Positions 43,749 to 52,341 of a stretch of DNA of 64,000 bases are shown here, piece by piece. This stretch comes from Paraburkholderia gardini (GTDB taxonomy: Bacteria; Pseudomonadota; Gammaproteobacteria; Burkholderiales; Burkholderiaceae): assembly GCF_907164575.1 (NCBI RefSeq), contig NZ_CAJQYY010000009.1, positions 62,001 to 126,000 on the forward strand, written 5' to 3'. Within the stretch, counting starts at the first letter, position 1; the number at the start of each line of letters is the position of its first letter. The translations under genes were made by a program, and so were the position numbers. The notes under the pieces were generated by a model that made no database searches, was not told the origin of the DNA, and was given only the letters and a program-made list of their open reading frames with translations.

Positions 43749-44714
43749 ATGCCCCCAACTTCCGCCAAAACCAGCCGTCCGGCCTACGATTCGCGGCGCT
43801 TGCGACGGATTTTCGATCGCCGCGCCGCGACTTTCGACGAAGTCGCGTTCCTGCCGCGCGAAATCGCGCAACGCATGCGCGAGCGTCTCGATTTCATCAA
43901 GATGAGTCCGGCGAGCGTGCTCGATGCAGGCTGCGGCGCGGGCGACGACCTTCCCCTGCTGCGCGAGCGGTTCCCCGAAGCGCCGGTATTCGGTACCGAC
44001 CTGTCGCACGCGATGCTGCGCCGCGCGTTGCATCACGACGCCGGCGACACCACCTGGCGACGCTTTCTGCCGGCATCGATCAGCAAGGCGCTCGGCGCGC
44101 GCGGTCCGCGTTTCGCGCAGGCCGATTTCTCGGCGTTGCCGTTCGCGCATGGCGCGTTCGAATTCGTCTGGTCCAACCTCGCCCTGCACTGGCATTCGCG
44201 TCCCGACCTCGTCTTTCCCGAGTGGCAACGTGTGCTGAAGGTGAACGGTCTGCTGATGTTCAGCACGGTCGGTCCCGACACGCTCAAGGAATTGCGGGGT
44301 GCGTGGGCCGAAGTCGAGGCGTCGCACGGCGTGAGTTCGCGCGCGCATGTAATCGACTTCGTCGACATGCACGATCTCGGCGACATGCTCGTCGAGAGCG
44401 GATTCGAGATCCCGGTCATGGATCAGGAAGTGCTTACCATCACCTACAAGTCGCCGGAGTCGCTGCTCGAGGATGTGCGCCGCTGGGGCGCCTACCCGTT
44501 TGAGCGCGAAACCGCTTCGCCGGGCACGTCAAGGCGTCTGCACAAGGCGTTACTGTCGGCGCTCGAAGCCCGCCGGCGGCCCGACGGCACGATCGCGCTC
44601 ACCTTCGAAGTCATCTACGGACACGCGTGGAAAGCAGTGCCGCGGACCACGGCCGAGGGCCATGGCATCGTGCGGATCGAGGACATCGGACGAGGTTCAT
44701 CGAAGAATCGGTGA
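43749..44714 (+). CDS. BioC-like SAM-dependent methyltransferase
   Basis: 321 residues. Class I methyltransferase: VLDAGCGAGDDLPLL (SAM motif I), GTDLSHAMLRRA (motif II), and WSNLALHWHSRPDLVFPEW match malonyl-ACP O-methyltransferase BioC, which starts pimeloyl synthesis for biotin. No other bio gene is close, and a related cytoplasmic methyltransferase cannot be excluded. It is divergent from the ComF gene, 85 bases away. Confidence 0.8.
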   Translation: MPPTSAKTSRPAYDSRRLRRIFDRRAATFDEVAFLPREIAQRMRERLDFIKMSPASVLDAGCGAGDDLPLLRERFPEAPVFGTDLSHAMLRRALHHDAGDTTWRRFLPASISKALGARGPRFAQADFSALPFAHGAFEFVWSNLALHWHSRPDLVFPEWQRVLKVNGLLMFSTVGPDTLKELRGAWAEVEASHGVSSRAHVIDFVDMHDLGDMLVESGFEIPVMDQEVLTITYKSPESLLEDVRRWGAYPFERETASPGTSRRLHKALLSALEARRRPDGTIALTFEVIYGHAWKAVPRTTAEGHGIVRIEDIGRGSSKNR

Positions 44715-44831
44715 TGCGGTAAAGATGACATCTGTTATGTCTGAAATTACCACTGCAAAAGACGTCAACGAGGTGCGTCAAAACGGCGCAGAAGCTTGTC
44801 GCTACTGGCTTGCAAGCCGATAGTGCATTGC

Positions 44832-44860
44832 TTGTGGATGCCATTGAACGCGCCTATAAT
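44832..44860 (+). promoter_or_regulatory. Sigma-70 promoter of the cytochrome c oxidase operon
   Basis: TTGTGG (44832-44837), 17-base spacer, TATAAT (44855-44860). It is the best sigma-70-type promoter seen in the window, 127 bases before the DUF2244 gene that heads the cox cluster. Confidence 0.75.
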
Positions 44861-44986
44861 GCGTCAGTTTGTCGCCCGGCGTTCCCGCATTTGGTGCGGC
44901 AGATCAAGGCGGGAATAGACAGGAATCAGGCCGAAAGCGTCGAAAGTAGCGGTGTCAGGGTCGTTACAGGGTGCAGGGAGGCAGCG

Positions 44987-45463
44987 ATGCAAGCGTCCGG
45001 TCTGCTGGCGGATTCAGAACCGGTCCTGAAAGACTGGACCATGAAGCGTAACTGTTCGGTTTCACCGCGGCAGTTCGTTGGCTTCTATGTGTCGCTTGCG
45101 CTGGTCTCGTCGGCGATCGCTTTCATGCTTTTGCTGTGCGGCGCGTGGCTGGTGTTGCCGTTCACGGGTATCGAGCTGCTGACGGTAGGTGTCGCGTTTG
45201 CCATCTATGCGCGTCACGCTGTGGATTACGAGCGCATCCGGCTTTATCCGAACCGGCTGGTGATTGAGCAGGTGAGTGCGGAGCAGATCACGCAATTCGA
45301 ATTCAATCCGCGCTGGGTGCGGGTCGAAACCGGAGCAACGCCGCGTGACCGGATCACGCTGGTGTCGCGTGGTCAGGCGGTGATGATCGGGCAGCATCTC
45401 GCGCAGTACCGGCGTGCCCAGTTCGCTGGCGAATTGCGAGTGTGGCTTGGACGTTGCGATTAG
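44987..45463 (+). CDS. DUF2244 membrane protein
   Basis: 158 residues; ATG 44987 preceded by GGGAGG. Two membrane helices (about 33-55 and 57-75) with a soluble C-terminal domain (IRLYPNRLVIEQVSAEQITQFEFNPRWVRVE) match DUF2244. It stands directly before coxB in several betaproteobacteria and probably has a role in assembly or regulation of the oxidase, but no function is established that I know of. Confidence 0.83.
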   Translation: MQASGLLADSEPVLKDWTMKRNCSVSPRQFVGFYVSLALVSSAIAFMLLLCGAWLVLPFTGIELLTVGVAFAIYARHAVDYERIRLYPNRLVIEQVSAEQITQFEFNPRWVRVETGATPRDRITLVSRGQAVMIGQHLAQYRRAQFAGELRVWLGRCD

Positions 45464-45575
45464 ATGCACCGAGCCGTATGCCGTTCCCGGACAGAGCGGA
45501 AAATGCGCGGTTAAAAGCGCGGAAAGCCTTCCAGCGGGGTCGAGGGTTTGAATGGAAATTTTGGGTAAGGAAGCT

Positions 45576-47204
45576 ATGAAAACAATCAAGCGAGCCCTCA
45601 TGGGCGTGCTGGCGTTTAGCGGGATGTTCTTCGCCGGTGCGGCCATGGCAGTCGGTAACAGTCCGGGCGGCCCAGCCGTCAACGAGATCAATCTCCAGCC
45701 GCCTGCTACAAAAATCGCTGAGGAGCTCTACAACCTCCACACGTTCATGCTGATTCTCTGCACGGTGATCTTCATCGCCGTGTTCGGCGTGATGTTCTAT
45801 TCGATCTTTGCCCACCGCAAATCGAAGGGCCACAAAGCCTCCAATTTCCACGAAAGCACCACCGTCGAAATCATCTGGACGATCGTGCCGTTCATCATCG
45901 TCATTCTGATGGCGCTGCCCGCCACCAAAACCGTCGTAGCGATGAAGGACACGACCAACGCCGATCTCACCGTCAAGGTCACCGGCTATCAGTGGAAGTG
46001 GGGCTACGACTACGTGAAGGGCCCGGGCGAAGGCATCAGCTTCCTTTCCACGCTGGCTACGCCGCGTGCTGAAACGGACGGCAGCCAGCCAATTTCCGAT
46101 ACGTATCTGCAGGAAGTCGACAATCCGCTGGTCGTGCCGGTCGACAAGAAGATCCGCATCATCACCACCGCGAACGACGTCGTTCACTCCTGGTACGTGC
46201 CGGCCTTCGGCGTGAAGCAGGATGCGATTCCGGGCTTCGTGCGCGACACATGGTTCAAGGCCGACAAAACGGGCACCTTCCGTGGTTTCTGCACCGAACT
46301 TTGCGGCAAGGAACACGCGTTCATGCCGGTCGTCGTGAAGGTCCTGTCGGCTGAGGATTACGCGGCGTGGGTCGACGGCGAAAAGAAGAAGATGGCCGCC
46401 GGCGCCGACGATCCGAACAAGACGTACACGCTCGCTGAACTGACGGAGCGCGGCAGCAAGGTCTACGCGGCGAACTGCGCGGTCTGCCACCAGCCGAACG
46501 GCAAGGGCGCGGGCGCATTCCCGGCACTCGACGGCAGCAAGATCGCCAACGGTCCGATCGCGCAACACGTCAGCCTCGTGCTGAAGGGCAAGAATGCAAT
46601 GCCTTCGTGGGCACCGACGTTGAACGACGTCGAGATCGCTTCGGTTATCACGTACGAACGTAACTCGTGGGGCAATCACACCGGCGACATCCTGCAGCCG
46701 AAGCAGGTCGCCGACGCCCGTAACGGCAAGCTGCCGGAAGGCGGCAACCATCTGGCTGACGCAGGCGCAGGTGCCGCAGCAGGTGCGAGCGACGCAGCCG
46801 CGGCGAGCGGCGCCGAGGCGGCTTCGGGCGAGGCACCGGCATCGGCTGGCGCAGCGGGCTCGGACAGCGCGGCTTCGGCTCCGCAGGCAGGCCTGCCTGC
46901 CAGCGTCTACTTCGAGACGGGCAAGAGCGCGCTGCCGGCCGACGCGAAAGCGGCGGTGGACGCGGCGGCTGCGTACGCGAAGGCGCATCCTGACGCGAAG
47001 TTCACGCTGTCGGGTTTCACCGACAAGACGGGTTCGGCCAGCGTCAACGCGAAGCTCGCGAAGACCCGCGCGGAAGCCGTGCGTGACGCGCTGAAGGCCG
47101 CGGGCATCGCCGAAGACCACATCATTTTGAAGAAGCCGGAAACGATCACGGGCGGTGCTGACGCGAAAGAAGCCCGGCGTGTCGAGATCAGCGCAGCGGC
47201 CTGA
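45576..47204 (+). CDS. coxB: Cytochrome c oxidase subunit II with fused cytochrome c and OmpA-like domains
   Basis: 542 residues from ATG 45576 (AAGGAAG upstream; ATG 45552 in frame is an alternative). Signal peptide and two membrane helices (to about 130) are followed by the CuA domain: VVHSWYVPAFGVKQD, and CTELCGKEHAFMP with two Cys, His and Met. A cytochrome c domain has NCAVCHQPNGKG (CxxCH) near residue 305. After a long Ala/Ser/Glu linker, the last 100 residues (ASVYFETGKSALPADAK, LSGFTDKTGSASVN, LAKTRAEAVRDALKAAGI) form an OmpA/MotB-like peptidoglycan-binding domain. It accepts electrons from cytochrome c; the OmpA-like domain would anchor the enzyme to the wall. Confidence 0.93.
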   Translation: MKTIKRALMGVLAFSGMFFAGAAMAVGNSPGGPAVNEINLQPPATKIAEELYNLHTFMLILCTVIFIAVFGVMFYSIFAHRKSKGHKASNFHESTTVEIIWTIVPFIIVILMALPATKTVVAMKDTTNADLTVKVTGYQWKWGYDYVKGPGEGISFLSTLATPRAETDGSQPISDTYLQEVDNPLVVPVDKKIRIITTANDVVHSWYVPAFGVKQDAIPGFVRDTWFKADKTGTFRGFCTELCGKEHAFMPVVVKVLSAEDYAAWVDGEKKKMAAGADDPNKTYTLAELTERGSKVYAANCAVCHQPNGKGAGAFPALDGSKIANGPIAQHVSLVLKGKNAMPSWAPTLNDVEIASVITYERNSWGNHTGDILQPKQVADARNGKLPEGGNHLADAGAGAAAGASDAAAASGAEAASGEAPASAGAAGSDSAASAPQAGLPASVYFETGKSALPADAKAAVDAAAAYAKAHPDAKFTLSGFTDKTGSASVNAKLAKTRAEAVRDALKAAGIAEDHIILKKPETITGGADAKEARRVEISAAA

Positions 47205-47247
47205 CGTGTCACGGTCAGCATTGCAGTATTCGTTTTAGGAGATTGTC

Positions 47248-48855
47248 ATGTCTAGCATCGGACACGATGTAGCCGCTGGTCACGAGCACGACGGCCACGC
47301 CCATGAGTTGCCGCACGGCTGGCGTCGCTGGCTGCACGCCACCAACCACAAGGATATCGGTACGCTGTACCTGATCTTCTCGTTCGTCATGTTCCTGTCC
47401 GGGGGCGTGATGGCGCTGGCGATCCGTACCGAACTGTTCGAGCCGGGTCTGCAGATCATGCGTCCCGAGTTCTTCAACCAGCTGACCACCATGCACGGCC
47501 TGATCATGGTGTTCGGCGCGATCATGCCGGCATTCGTCGGCTTCGCGAACTGGATGGTGCCGCTGCAGATCGGCGCATCCGATATGGCCTTCGCGCGGAT
47601 GAACAACTTCAGCTTCTGGCTCCTGCCGGTGGCTGCCGTGCTGCTGGTCAGTTCGTTCTTCGCACCGGGCGGCGCGACCGCCGCGGGCTGGACGCTGTAT
47701 GCACCGCTGTCCACCCAGATGGGCCCGGGCATGGACTTCGCGATTTTCGCGCTCCATTTGATGGGCGCCTCGTCGATCATGGGCGGTATCAACATCGTCG
47801 TGACGATCCTGAACATGCGCGCCCCGGGCATGACGCTGATGAAAATGCCGATGTTCGCGTGGACGTGGCTCATCACCGCCTACCTGCTGATCGCCGTGAT
47901 GCCGGTTCTGGCAGGCGCGATCACGATGGTGCTGTTCGACCGTCACTTCGGCACGTCGTTCTTCAGCGCGGCTGGCGGCGGCGACCCGGTGATGTACCAG
48001 CACATCTTCTGGTTCTTCGGTCACCCCGAGGTGTACATCATGATCCTGCCGGCGTTCGGGATCGTTTCGCAGGTGATCCCGGCGTTCTCGCGCAAGCCGC
48101 TGTTCGGCTATAGCTCGATGGTGTACGCGACGGCTTCGATCGCGATCCTGTCGTTCATGGTCTGGGCGCACCACATGTTCGCAACCGGCATGCCGGTGAC
48201 GGGCCAGCTGTTCTTCATGTATGCGACGATGCTGATCGCCGTGCCGACGGGCGTGAAGGTGTTCAACTGGGTTGCCACGATGTGGCGCGGTTCGCTCTCC
48301 TTCGAAACGCCGATGCTGTTCGCGGTGGGCTTCCTGTTCGTGTTCACGTTCGGTGGCCTGACGGGCCTGATGCTCGCGATGGCGCCGCTCGACATCCAGT
48401 ATCACGGTACGTATTTCGTGGTCGCCCACTTCCACTATGTGCTGGTGGCAGGTTCGCTGTTCGGTCTCTTCTCCGGCTGGTACTACTGGTCGCCGAAGTG
48501 GACCGGCTGGATGTACAACGAGACGCGCGGCAAGATCCACTTCTGGGCGTCGATGATCTTCTTCAACCTCGCGTTCCTGCCGATGCACTTCGTGGGTCTC
48601 GCCGGCATGCCGCGTCGTTACGCCGACTACCCGGCGCAGTTCACCGACTGGAACCAGGTCATCTCGATCGGCGCCTTCGGCTTCGGTCTGGCACAGGTCT
48701 ATTTCCTGTTCGCGGTTGCACTGCCGACCTATCGCGGCGGTGGCGAACTCGAGAAAGCATCGGACAAGCCGTGGGACGGTGCAACGGGTCTCGAATGGAC
48801 CGTGCCGAGCCCGGCTCCGTTCCATACGTTCGAAAACCCGCCGACCGTCGAATAA
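47248..48855 (+). CDS. ctaD: Cytochrome c oxidase subunit I (aa3-type)
   Basis: 535 residues. It holds heme a and the heme a3-CuB centre. The first residues are His-rich (GHDVAAGHEHDGHAHELPHG). Ligand motifs include MHGLIMVFG, FFGHPEVYIM (CuB histidine and the cross-linked tyrosine) and HFHYVLV (heme histidines), in 12 helices. Spacing to coxB is 43 bases with GGAG upstream. A 12-bp inverted repeat follows the stop. Confidence 0.97.
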   Translation: MSSIGHDVAAGHEHDGHAHELPHGWRRWLHATNHKDIGTLYLIFSFVMFLSGGVMALAIRTELFEPGLQIMRPEFFNQLTTMHGLIMVFGAIMPAFVGFANWMVPLQIGASDMAFARMNNFSFWLLPVAAVLLVSSFFAPGGATAAGWTLYAPLSTQMGPGMDFAIFALHLMGASSIMGGINIVVTILNMRAPGMTLMKMPMFAWTWLITAYLLIAVMPVLAGAITMVLFDRHFGTSFFSAAGGGDPVMYQHIFWFFGHPEVYIMILPAFGIVSQVIPAFSRKPLFGYSSMVYATASIAILSFMVWAHHMFATGMPVTGQLFFMYATMLIAVPTGVKVFNWVATMWRGSLSFETPMLFAVGFLFVFTFGGLTGLMLAMAPLDIQYHGTYFVVAHFHYVLVAGSLFGLFSGWYYWSPKWTGWMYNETRGKIHFWASMIFFNLAFLPMHFVGLAGMPRRYADYPAQFTDWNQVISIGAFGFGLAQVYFLFAVALPTYRGGGELEKASDKPWDGATGLEWTVPSPAPFHTFENPPTVE

Positions 48856-48870
48856 GATGCTTCGGTCAAT

Positions 48871-48909
48871 GCATCCCGGTTCGGCCAGAAGCCGTTTGAA
48901 CCGGGATGC
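48871..48909 (+). repeat. 12-bp inverted repeat after ctaD
   Basis: GCATCCCGGTTC (48871-48882) and GAACCGGGATGC (48898-48909) with a 15-base loop. No T-run follows, so it more likely protects the 3' end of the ctaD message or tunes read-through than ends transcription. Confidence 0.7.
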
Positions 48910-48964
48910 GAGACGGGTGGTGGCAGCGTAGCCGCCCGTTCAGTAAAGTACCCAGAAATTGAGC

Positions 48965-49099
48965 ATGATCCGGAATTCACAGCAAAGACGTACTCCCGAG
49001 CAGATTCGCGCGGGCAACAAGCGGCTGGGTTTGATTCTGCTCGTCGTGGTGATTGCGTTTTTTGCGGCCGCGGTGATCAAGCAGGTGTGGTTTAGCTGA
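48965..49099 (+). CDS. Cytochrome oxidase small assembly protein
   Basis: 44 residues (MIRNSQQRRTPEQIRAGNKR, then a membrane helix LGLILLVVVIAFFAAAVIKQ, ending VWFS). Short single-pass proteins with this N-terminal QQRRTPEQIRAGNKR pattern lie between ctaD and ctaG in many Burkholderiales and are believed to aid assembly. No clear Shine-Dalgarno sequence (weak GAG). ctaG follows 45 bases downstream. Confidence 0.75.
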   Translation: MIRNSQQRRTPEQIRAGNKRLGLILLVVVIAFFAAAVIKQVWFS

Positions 49100-49144
49100 C
49101 CGCGCTGTCTGACCCTGCCCAGGCAGCGTGATTGAGGAAGTTCG

Positions 49145-49759
49145 ATGTCGAAGCACCCGCCGGCCGAGGCCGACCGCTCTTTTAACCGTTCGATGCTGAT
49201 CAAGCTGTTCGTCGTCGCGCTGATGATGTTCGGCTTCGGGTTCGCGCTGGTACCGATGTATCGCGCGATCTGTCAGGTTACGGGCATCAACAACCTCGTG
49301 CAGCGCGATGCAACGGAGCGCGAGGCGAAGAATACGCAGGTCGACATGGGCCGCACGATTTCGATCGAATTCGATGCGAACGCGCGTGGCCCGCTCGGTT
49401 TCAAGCCGGAACAGCACAGCATGGACGTGCATCCGGGTGAAGTAACAACAGTGATGTATCAGGTCAGCAACGAGCAGGCGCGCACGGTTCACGCGCAGGC
49501 GATTCCGAGCTACGCGCCGCGCGAGGCGACCGGGTACTTCAAGAAGATCGAATGTTTCTGTTTCACGCAGCAGACGCTGGCTGCAAACGAAACGAAGCGG
49601 TTGCCGGTGGTGTTCGTCGTCGATCCGAAACTGCCGAAGGATGTGAAGACGATCACGCTGTCGTACACGTTCTTCGAACTGAATACGCCGGCGCCGACAA
49701 CGAAAGGCACCGCGAACGAGGCGGCTGGTACGGGCATCAAGGCGCCGAACCCCGCCTGA
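49145..49759 (+). CDS. ctaG: Cytochrome c oxidase assembly protein CtaG (Cox11)
   Basis: 204 residues, GAGGAAG upstream. A single N-terminal helix followed by the periplasmic immunoglobulin-like domain with the copper-binding CFCFTQQTL motif. It delivers copper to CuB of subunit I. Between ctaD and ctaE in the operon. Confidence 0.95.
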   Translation: MSKHPPAEADRSFNRSMLIKLFVVALMMFGFGFALVPMYRAICQVTGINNLVQRDATEREAKNTQVDMGRTISIEFDANARGPLGFKPEQHSMDVHPGEVTTVMYQVSNEQARTVHAQAIPSYAPREATGYFKKIECFCFTQQTLAANETKRLPVVFVVDPKLPKDVKTITLSYTFFELNTPAPTTKGTANEAAGTGIKAPNPA

Positions 49760-49793
49760 CGGCGCGTGATGCAGGCAAGGGAAGGCGACGCGA

Positions 49794-49997
49794 ATGAGCG
49801 ACAACGGTGGGCGCAGAAGCAGTTTCATGCAGTCGATGAGGGCTGTGATGTGGTCGTTTCTGGGGGTGCGCAAACGGCGCGATCTCGAAGCGGACGCGAC
49901 GCATCTCAATCCGCTGCATGTGATCGTCGCAGCGCTGATTTGCACGGCGATCTTCATTGGCGTGCTGATCTTCGTGGTGCGCCTCGTGGTCGGATAA
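49794..49997 (+). CDS. DUF2970 small membrane protein
   Basis: 67 residues with one C-terminal membrane helix (VIVAALICTAIFIGVLIFVVRLVV) and a short N-terminal region (AVMWSFLGVRKRRDLEAD) matching DUF2970. A regular neighbour of cox genes in betaproteobacteria; function unknown. Confidence 0.8.
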   Translation: MSDNGGRRSSFMQSMRAVMWSFLGVRKRRDLEADATHLNPLHVIVAALICTAIFIGVLIFVVRLVVG

Positions 49998-50141
49998 AGC
50001 TGTCCCGGAGATAGCGGGTAGCGCGGGTCCAGGATGGCCCACAAATTAGCGTGAAACGGTGCGGTATCCACGCGCCGTCGAAGATAAAACCGGAACCAAC
50101 CGGACCAAGCGGAACAACTGGACTGAAGTGGAGAATCAAGA

Positions 50142-50999
50142 ATGAGCGGTCAAAACGAGAGCCCGTACTATTTCGTACCGCATCCGTCGCGGCACCCGAT
50201 CAGCGCGGCGGTCGGGCTGCTGGTCATGCTCGGATCGCTTGCGTCGTGGATCAACGATGCGAGCTGGGGGCCCCTCGGCGTGGCCGTCGGCCTGCTGTGG
50301 CTGCTCTTCACGTTGTGGCACTGGTTCGGCGATGCAATCTCCGAATCGGAAAGCGGCATGTACGGCAAGCGTGTCGACGCGTCGTACCGCTGGAGCATGA
50401 GCTGGTTCATCTTCTCCGAAGTGATGTTCTTCGGCGCGTTCTTCGGTGCGCTGTTCTATGCACGCGAAATCGCACTGCATCAGCTCGGCAGCCTCGATTA
50501 CAAGCTGATCTGGCCGGATTTCTCGGCGGTGTGGCCGAACAACGGTCCTGCTGCGCTCGTCTCGCATTTCAAGTCGATGCAGCCGTGGCCGGTGCCGACC
50601 ATCAATACCGCGCTGCTGTTGTCGTCGGGCGCGACGCTGACCGTGTCGCACCATGCGCTGCGTGAGGATCATCGTCGCAAGGCAATCGTCTGGCTGGCCG
50701 CGACGCTCGTGCTTGGCGTCAGCTTCCTGTTCCTCCAGGCCTTCGAATACTTTCACGCGTACAACGAACTGAACCTGACGCTGGCTTCAGGCGTGTATGG
50801 CTCGACGTTCTTCCTGCTGACCGGTTTCCACGGTTTCCACGTGTTCCTCGGCGGCACGATGCTGGCAGTCGTCCTGGTGCGCATGATCCGCGGCCATTTC
50901 ACGGCGGATCATCACTTCGCGTTCGAAGGCGCGGCCTGGTACTGGCACTTTGTGGACGTCGTGTGGCTCGGGCTGTACGTTGTCGTGTACTGGCTGTAA
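50142..50999 (+). CDS. ctaE: Cytochrome c oxidase subunit III
   Basis: 285 residues, seven helices. Core of the oxidase without metal centres. SWFIFSEVMFFGAFFGALFY and the C-terminal GFHGFHVFLGG, WYWHFVDVVWLGLYVVVYWL are the family signature. GTGGAGAATCAAG precedes the start. Closed by a terminator at 51107-51138. Confidence 0.96.
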   Translation: MSGQNESPYYFVPHPSRHPISAAVGLLVMLGSLASWINDASWGPLGVAVGLLWLLFTLWHWFGDAISESESGMYGKRVDASYRWSMSWFIFSEVMFFGAFFGALFYAREIALHQLGSLDYKLIWPDFSAVWPNNGPAALVSHFKSMQPWPVPTINTALLLSSGATLTVSHHALREDHRRKAIVWLAATLVLGVSFLFLQAFEYFHAYNELNLTLASGVYGSTFFLLTGFHGFHVFLGGTMLAVVLVRMIRGHFTADHHFAFEGAAWYWHFVDVVWLGLYVVVYWL

Positions 51000-51106
51000 A
51001 GCTGTCGGACCTGCATCGGCGGTTATTTCGCGGATGCGGCCTGCTGCGTTTCGGATAATTCGAACGAAGCGCGGAAACTGGATGGCAGTAAGCAGTAACC
51101 ACGCAG

Positions 51107-51138
51107 CGCCGCCCCCGACCCTGTCAGGGCGGCGTTTT
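51107..51138 (+). terminator. Rho-independent terminator after ctaE
   Basis: CGCCGCCC (51107-51114) pairs with GGGCGGCG (51127-51134) around a 12-base loop, then TTTT. It separates ctaE from the Surf1-ctaA-ctaB half of the cluster. Confidence 0.8.
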
Positions 51139-51261
51139 GCTTCATGGATCGGGTGACGTGACGGACTTCACCGTGACCACGATTCAGTGCCCCAGGGTCC
51201 AGATGAGCGTCGCAGGACGTCACCGCGAGCAGGCAGGCGTCAGCGGGCGCCTGCCGAAACA

Positions 51262-51471
51262 TCAGCGGCCGATCGGGATACCGGTCGACTGGATCCAGCC
51301 CATCCAGTGTGCGAACAGGATGAACAGGAAAAGCGAGATCGAGAGGCCGACGCGCGTAGCGAGCGACCAGACCATCCGCTTCGACTGGCCCCGGTCGTGC
51401 ATCATGAAATACAGCGCCGAAGCCATGCTGGCGATGATGAGGACGAAGGCGATGGGAATGAGGATATGCAT
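51262..51471 (-). CDS. Twin transmembrane protein (DUF2909)
   Basis: 69 residues on the minus strand inside the cox cluster: two membrane helices (HILIPIAFVLIIASMASALYFMM and LATRVGLSISLFLFILFAHWMGW) with a short basic loop, the pattern of DUF2909. ATG 51471 was chosen because the frame upstream is not protein-like. It is divergent from Surf1 and probably an accessory factor of the oxidase. No clear Shine-Dalgarno site. Confidence 0.72.
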   Translation of the reverse strand: MHILIPIAFVLIIASMASALYFMMHDRGQSKRMVWSLATRVGLSISLFLFILFAHWMGWIQSTGIPIGR

Positions 51472-51558
51472 GGAACCAGTTGACGGTCGGGAACGCAAAT
51501 GTAAGACGTTCATTATCTCACCGTGTATCGCAAGGCGTGTGCCCGCAGGTGGTGTGCG

Positions 51559-52275
51559 ATGAAGTTTCGGCTTGTTCCCGTCGTGCTGATTCTGATCGTC
51601 GTCGCCGTGACGGTGCGGCTTGGTTTCTGGCAGCGCGACCGTGCGCATCAGAAGGAAGCGCTGCAGGCGCACATCATGCAGTTCGAGCATGCGCCGGCGC
51701 AAACTGTTACCGCCGCGCCCATCGCGCTGAAGGACATCGAATTCCATCACGTGCGCGCGCTCGGCAGCTTCGTGCCGGAGAAGGTCGTGTATCTGGACAA
51801 TCGGCCGTATAACGACCAGCCAGGTTTTTACGTCGTGATGCCCTTTAAACTGCACGATGGTGGCTACGTGCTCGTCAATCGTGGCTGGTTGCCGCGCAAC
51901 ATGAACGATCGCGAGGAAATAAAGTCGTTCGTCACGCCGAAGGGCGAGATCGAAATCAAGGGCATCGCGCGTGCCGATGCGAGCAAGGCTTACGAGCTTG
52001 GGCAAGGAGGATCGGCCGCGCATCAGCAGATTCGCCAGAATCTCGATGTCCACGCCTACGCGGCTGAAACGGGTTTGCCGCTGCAACCGTTCGTGATCCA
52101 GCAGTTGAGCGACGACGGCGACATGCTGGTACGCGACTGGCCCGTGCCCACGACGGGCGTCGAGACGAACTACGGCTACATGTTCCAGTGGTGGGGCATG
52201 GCCGCCGCGGCGATCGGATTCGGGCTATACGCGGCCCGTCGCGCCGCGAAGAAAGAGCACGCGCCCAGCGCGTAA
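51559..52275 (+). CDS. SURF1-family oxidase assembly protein
   Basis: 238 residues from ATG 51559 (AGGTGG upstream; an upstream GTG at 51523 is less likely). Two helices, at the N-terminus and at the C-terminus (FQWWGMAAAAIGFGLY), enclose a periplasmic domain with NRGWLPRNMNDREEI, typical of SURF1. It helps insert heme a3 into subunit I. Confidence 0.92.
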   Translation: MKFRLVPVVLILIVVAVTVRLGFWQRDRAHQKEALQAHIMQFEHAPAQTVTAAPIALKDIEFHHVRALGSFVPEKVVYLDNRPYNDQPGFYVVMPFKLHDGGYVLVNRGWLPRNMNDREEIKSFVTPKGEIEIKGIARADASKAYELGQGGSAAHQQIRQNLDVHAYAAETGLPLQPFVIQQLSDDGDMLVRDWPVPTTGVETNYGYMFQWWGMAAAAIGFGLYAARRAAKKEHAPSA

Positions 52276-52341
52276 ATGCATCGCGCGCGATGACGGGTCG
52301 TTACCGGCCGTCATCGCGCAATCATGGAAAGAGGTCCTGTA

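Noticed and set aside
45354..47120. A 588-residue minus-strand frame opposite coxB
   Set aside because: Same reason: antisense of a gene with clear domains, and the translation is rich in Arg and Gly without recognisable motifs.
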